Of a stretch of 64,000 nucleotides of DNA, positions 61,801 to 64,000 are shown piece by piece. Location: contig JANQPF010000002.1 in assembly GCA_028285415.1 (NCBI GenBank), positions 1-64,000 of the forward strand, written 5' to 3'. The position numbers and the translations under genes are program-made. The notes beneath the pieces were generated by a model. It saw nothing but the letters and a program-made list of their open reading frames with translations. It was not told the origin of the DNA and did not search any database. Origin of the DNA: Pseudomonadales bacterium. Its GTDB lineage: Bacteria > Pseudomonadota > Gammaproteobacteria > Pseudomonadales > Azotimanducaceae. The first letter of the stretch is position 1. Each line of letters opens with the position of its first letter.

Positions 61801-64000
61801 TTAGCGAGTGCACAAGAATGGCTACAGCAAGCGTTATCTGCGAAAGGTAGCGGTCTCGACTTGCTGAAGTGGTTGGTTCAGAAAGATACGCTGAACGCCG
61901 AAGGTTTAGCGGAACTTCTGCGGCTCAGTGGTGACGTGCGAAAAGCCATCTGGCGACAGCTCGAGACTCTCAACAAACTAGGTGAACTTTCGCAGAGGGA
62001 TTGGTTGGGTCGAAGCAAGAGTAAGGCGTCGGAGTATGCGTCGCGGCAACGGATGTGTTTGGACACCATCGGACAGTTAGAGCCGCTAGCACGCTGGCGT
62101 ACCACTTACCAGCAGGTAGTGGATGCTGGATACCAAGCCATTGCTGACCAGGTTTCCGCTGGTGTATTGCTTGGTGCCGCTTGTGCGACCGCGTTCGAAT
62201 ACTCGGTGTATTCGGCGATATTGCAGGAAAAGGTGCGATCCGATCCTCTTCTCGAAGGGTTTGGGCGCACGAGCCACGAGAACCTCCAAATCCGCTTTGC
62301 TGAGCAGGATCGAGGCATGATGTCGCTGAACGCGCAGCAGATTGCTTCCGATATTGCGCGTGCACCTGTACCTGAAGGGACAGGTTATGGTCGCGTTAGC
62401 GAGTACACCGAAAAAAGGTTGTTGGAGCACGAGGCGAACAAAAAGACGCGCCACGTCCCCATCCGGCAGCTCATGCGACGCGCCGGCAATGCGTTGCAGT
62501 CGTTGAAGCCTTGTTACCTCATGTCTCCACTTTCAGTTGCTCAGTATTTGCCACCCGGAGAGATTGAGTTTGACCTAGTCGTGATGGATGAAGCGTCGCA
62601 GATGCGGCCAGAAGATGCACTAGGCGCAATCGCCCGCGCTCGAACTGCAATAATTGTGGGCGATCCCAAACAGCTGCCTCCGACGAGTTTCTTCGATACC
62701 ACTCAAGCAGAAGAGGAAGAGGAGGAAGAAACTGCTATCGATGATACCGAGTCAATATTGGATGTTTGTCTCAAGCAGTTCCCTTACCGTCGACTGCGCT
62801 GGCACTACCGGTCTCAACATGAAGCGCTCATCCAGTTTTCCAATGAGCAGTTCTACGATGGGGATTTGATCGTCTTCCCCTCACCCAAAGGAGATGCCAG
62901 AGAATACGGTGTGCATTACAACTATGTTGAATCACCCAACTACAAGAAGGGCCGAAACCAGGCAGAAGCAGAGCTTGTTGTCCGTCATATAGTTGAGCAC
63001 TTCAGACGAACGCCAAAAACCAGTCTTGGTGTTGCTGCGTTCAACAAAAAACAAGCGGAAGAAATACAGCTTCTTTTAGATGGTGCTCGCTCTCGATACC
63101 CCGACGTTGATCAGTTATTGAGCGAAAGTGAACAAACTGGAGAGCCTTTTTTCGTAAAGAACCTAGAAAACGTCCAGGGAGACGAGCGTGATGTGATCTT
63201 CATCTCGACCACGTACGGACCTGAATCAGCGGGAGAAAGGGTCGCGCAACGCTTTGGACCAGTTAACGCAGACGTTGGTTGGCGGCGGCTGAACGTTATT
63301 GCCACTCGAGCGAAACAACGTGTTGAGGTTTTCTCCTCGATGAAGCCCGTAGATGTGCTTATCGGAGAGAACGCTCGACGTGGCCCAAGAGCGCTCCGAG
63401 GGTATCTCGAATACGCGACTACTGGGCGTGTGACAGAACATGGATTGGAAACAGGCGGTTCGCCCGACAGTGAGTTTGAGATAGCAGTTGGCAAAGTCAT
63501 TGAAGATCTCGGTTTTGAATGGGTACCGCAAGTCGGGGTCGCGGGCTTCCATATCGACATAGGCGTGCGACATCCCGATAGACCAGGCGAGTATCTGTTT
63601 GGCGTTGAATGTGATGGCGCAACATACCATTCTTCGAGATCGGTCCGAGATCGCGATCGCCTGCGCCAAGAGATCCTTGAATCTAAGGGTTGGTACATCC
63701 ACCGAATTTGGTCGACGAGTTGGTTTCATACTCGTCAGGCGGAAATCGATCGCCTTAAAGCAACGTTGGACGAGCAGCTCCGGTTGGATCGTGAACATCA
63801 TCCAGCCATAGAGAAAGCAGTCGCGGAACCTGTGCTTGAAGAGTTGGATTTAGGTCCTCAGGAGACAGAGTCCGATGTGGAGGAACTCATCGAGAACGTG
63901 TTGGAACGCTTTTGGCATGCAAACATACAGCCAATCTATCGCGACAGATCTAGGAGCATTCTCAGTAAACGAATGATTGATGTGCTGAAGCTTAGTCGTC
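58879..64000 (+). CDS. DUF4011-type superfamily 1 helicase with C-terminal nuclease domain (runs off right edge)
   Basis: At least 1707 residues are visible and the frame is open at base 64000. The N-terminus has the DUF4011 features RRNRLLNF and LFLAVGFLEW. Walker A is GPPGTGKS at residues 330-337; a long helical insert follows; Walker B is VVMDEASQM with Asp1237-Glu1238, then GDPKQLPPT, HYRSQHEALI, FVKNLENVQGDERDVI and RRLNVIATRAKQRV as later helicase motifs. Residues about 1530-1620 are a Vsr/MTES_1575-like endonuclease: SEFEIAVGKVIEDLGF, FHIDIGV (Asp1560), FGVECDGATYH (Glu1577). Such helicase-nucleases are frequent in defence islands. The ATG has a GGGAAGGGAA ribosome site. A DUF3320-like end may lie outside. 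Confidence 0.88.
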   Translation, partial: MADPETALLSEILGKTRRKLLDTTRRNRLLNFKEAVRDIAIVDEMPDQVFSALVEDQKPFYFDPLPEVDKGDDEEDIAGRDLPLSISSDQHVASRYTDDRLQTPFRQIELEKRLRRLYRDHRTIIEETGANSLFLAVGFLEWTEEAEGATRQRSPLMLLPVRLEREGGAGSAIYKLHFDDEALDTNYSLVEKLKANFEITLPPVSDEQPPESYWQEVEATVETKPEWRVAREMVLGLFSFNKQIMWHDLDPSRWPAHSQLLDKSVLGRILLGVKPGETPPGQLMDEYSPDDEEENPLAQRIKLIRDADSSQFSALIDALTLDTGGLVIEGPPGTGKSQTITNLIASAMAEGKSVLFVAEKMAALEVVYKRLAEAGLGDYCLQLHGLKTSKKELLDSVRDRLSLRISPVRELDAASQKLGQSKEGLLAYSAALNQIVGPESLELHRVPWRLELYRQSLPQDYEPLPITNAGEMTLEVFEWGRARLDDLGKEWADIPAAARRAWHGFLPEKVGRRSENKVASSVEATVSALDALSGWFVEKSDPLLADVDEIHRLVQIGGRSEDELLPTLPRDVSDGLLHSVLHEDLSEALKETISYLSELRSLAEAVHSVFDYASNESDRYAALISENIQSLSGVSVRQDVSIGALEEEAALHAEVVGSLESVNGYAEPILDIVGGFARRVEDYEKLVEEAERLTDGPDALSLHGTELHVRNAAANYLSTAQGANADLVKRAEKLDLFDLKRTEDTTAVVSACGVVETYTEKTFRIFSSDYRHARKLLKQTLRKSSDYSTDGSFVQTLRALSEFCEDRDAFKSNADYQAALGNLFLGMETDWATLTSIVKFTQNAKEAWGADLATKIVSDWDEHCESIETARRELQKCGSKIRTFESEHPYPDSLWLRPVADIAASLKPASERVRSAADTLCQPWCAPNVSLATAMELVDQYKKAKHIERRIEAMPSFDKLIGDRWQGAETQFSYLASAQEWLQQALSAKGSGLDLLKWLVQKDTLNAEGLAELLRLSGDVRKAIWRQLETLNKLGELSQRDWLGRSKSKASEYASRQRMCLDTIGQLEPLARWRTTYQQVVDAGYQAIADQVSAGVLLGAACATAFEYSVYSAILQEKVRSDPLLEGFGRTSHENLQIRFAEQDRGMMSLNAQQIASDIARAPVPEGTGYGRVSEYTEKRLLEHEANKKTRHVPIRQLMRRAGNALQSLKPCYLMSPLSVAQYLPPGEIEFDLVVMDEASQMRPEDALGAIARARTAIIVGDPKQLPPTSFFDTTQAEEEEEEETAIDDTESILDVCLKQFPYRRLRWHYRSQHEALIQFSNEQFYDGDLIVFPSPKGDAREYGVHYNYVESPNYKKGRNQAEAELVVRHIVEHFRRTPKTSLGVAAFNKKQAEEIQLLLDGARSRYPDVDQLLSESEQTGEPFFVKNLENVQGDERDVIFISTTYGPESAGERVAQRFGPVNADVGWRRLNVIATRAKQRVEVFSSMKPVDVLIGENARRGPRALRGYLEYATTGRVTEHGLETGGSPDSEFEIAVGKVIEDLGFEWVPQVGVAGFHIDIGVRHPDRPGEYLFGVECDGATYHSSRSVRDRDRLRQEILESKGWYIHRIWSTSWFHTRQAEIDRLKATLDEQLRLDREHHPAIEKAVAEPVLEELDLGPQETESDVEELIENVLERFWHANIQPIYRDRSRSILSKRMIDVLKLSR

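Overview
The window looks like a chromosomal segment from a high-GC Pseudomonadota, most likely a gammaproteobacterium. This rests on WbpL/WbpM-type envelope polysaccharide genes, an MSHA-like pilin, many short lipoproteins, a LysR/GST pair and a UGA-decoded redoxin. I cannot name genus or family. The first 93 bases are a near-perfect foldback of bases 133-225, which suggests a contig end or assembly artefact.

Bases 94-27633 are ordinary high-GC backbone. In order: an epimerase / GT4 / 4,6-dehydratase polysaccharide set; a lipoprotein metalloprotease pair; a run of small-molecule enzymes (flavin oxidoreductase, zinc alcohol dehydrogenase, hotdog thioesterase, bicupin); a transglutaminase-TPR lipoprotein; a hybrid histidine kinase; LysR-GST-flavin/iron-sulfur reductase; tRNA-Gln(CTG); a thioredoxin-fold protein whose in-frame UGA is followed by a bacterial SECIS-like hairpin, so it is very probably a selenoprotein; a pilin; a divergent pair of proteins sharing a C-terminal module; and DUF1223, GT2 (arsenosugar-type) and DUF547 genes.

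A tRNA-Asn(GTT) at 27634-27709 is the insertion site of a roughly 30-kb, visibly more AT-rich genomic island. Its 3' end is repeated exactly (32 bp) at 58031-58062. From left to right the island carries: a SIR2-like protein translationally coupled to a short tyrosine recombinase; a five-gene type I restriction-modification operon (GIY-YIG protein, HsdM, HsdS, HsdR, YgjP-like peptidase); a fossil recombination module with two dead integrases and a frameshifted gene; a tightly overlapped seven-gene operon; an Mrr-like nuclease with a HEPN-like partner; and a frameshifted HNH-like gene. It continues with a secreted haem protein, a giant Ser/Thr kinase-AAA-TPR regulator, an orphan Phd-like antitoxin divergent from a peptide / 480-residue protein / lipoprotein operon, and a gene remnant. 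A 119-bp sequence next to the right attachment site recurs in degenerate form at 49267-49385, so the island is probably composite.

The best candidate for an undescribed system is the seven-gene operon at 45883-40224 (minus strand). It encodes a minimal nucleotidyltransferase, an XRE-ImmA/IrrE-like regulator, a Cys-rich protein, a radical SAM enzyme, a DPPW-motif methyltransferase-like protein, an ASCH-domain protein and a P-loop kinase. Six junctions overlap or nearly abut, and a perfect operator palindrome covers the promoter. A modified nucleotide or nucleic-acid base is a reasonable guess for its chemistry but is inference.

Beyond the right attachment site the DNA remains accessory-like: two small reading frames and a very large DUF4011-type helicase-nuclease that runs off the right edge, suggesting a second element in tandem.
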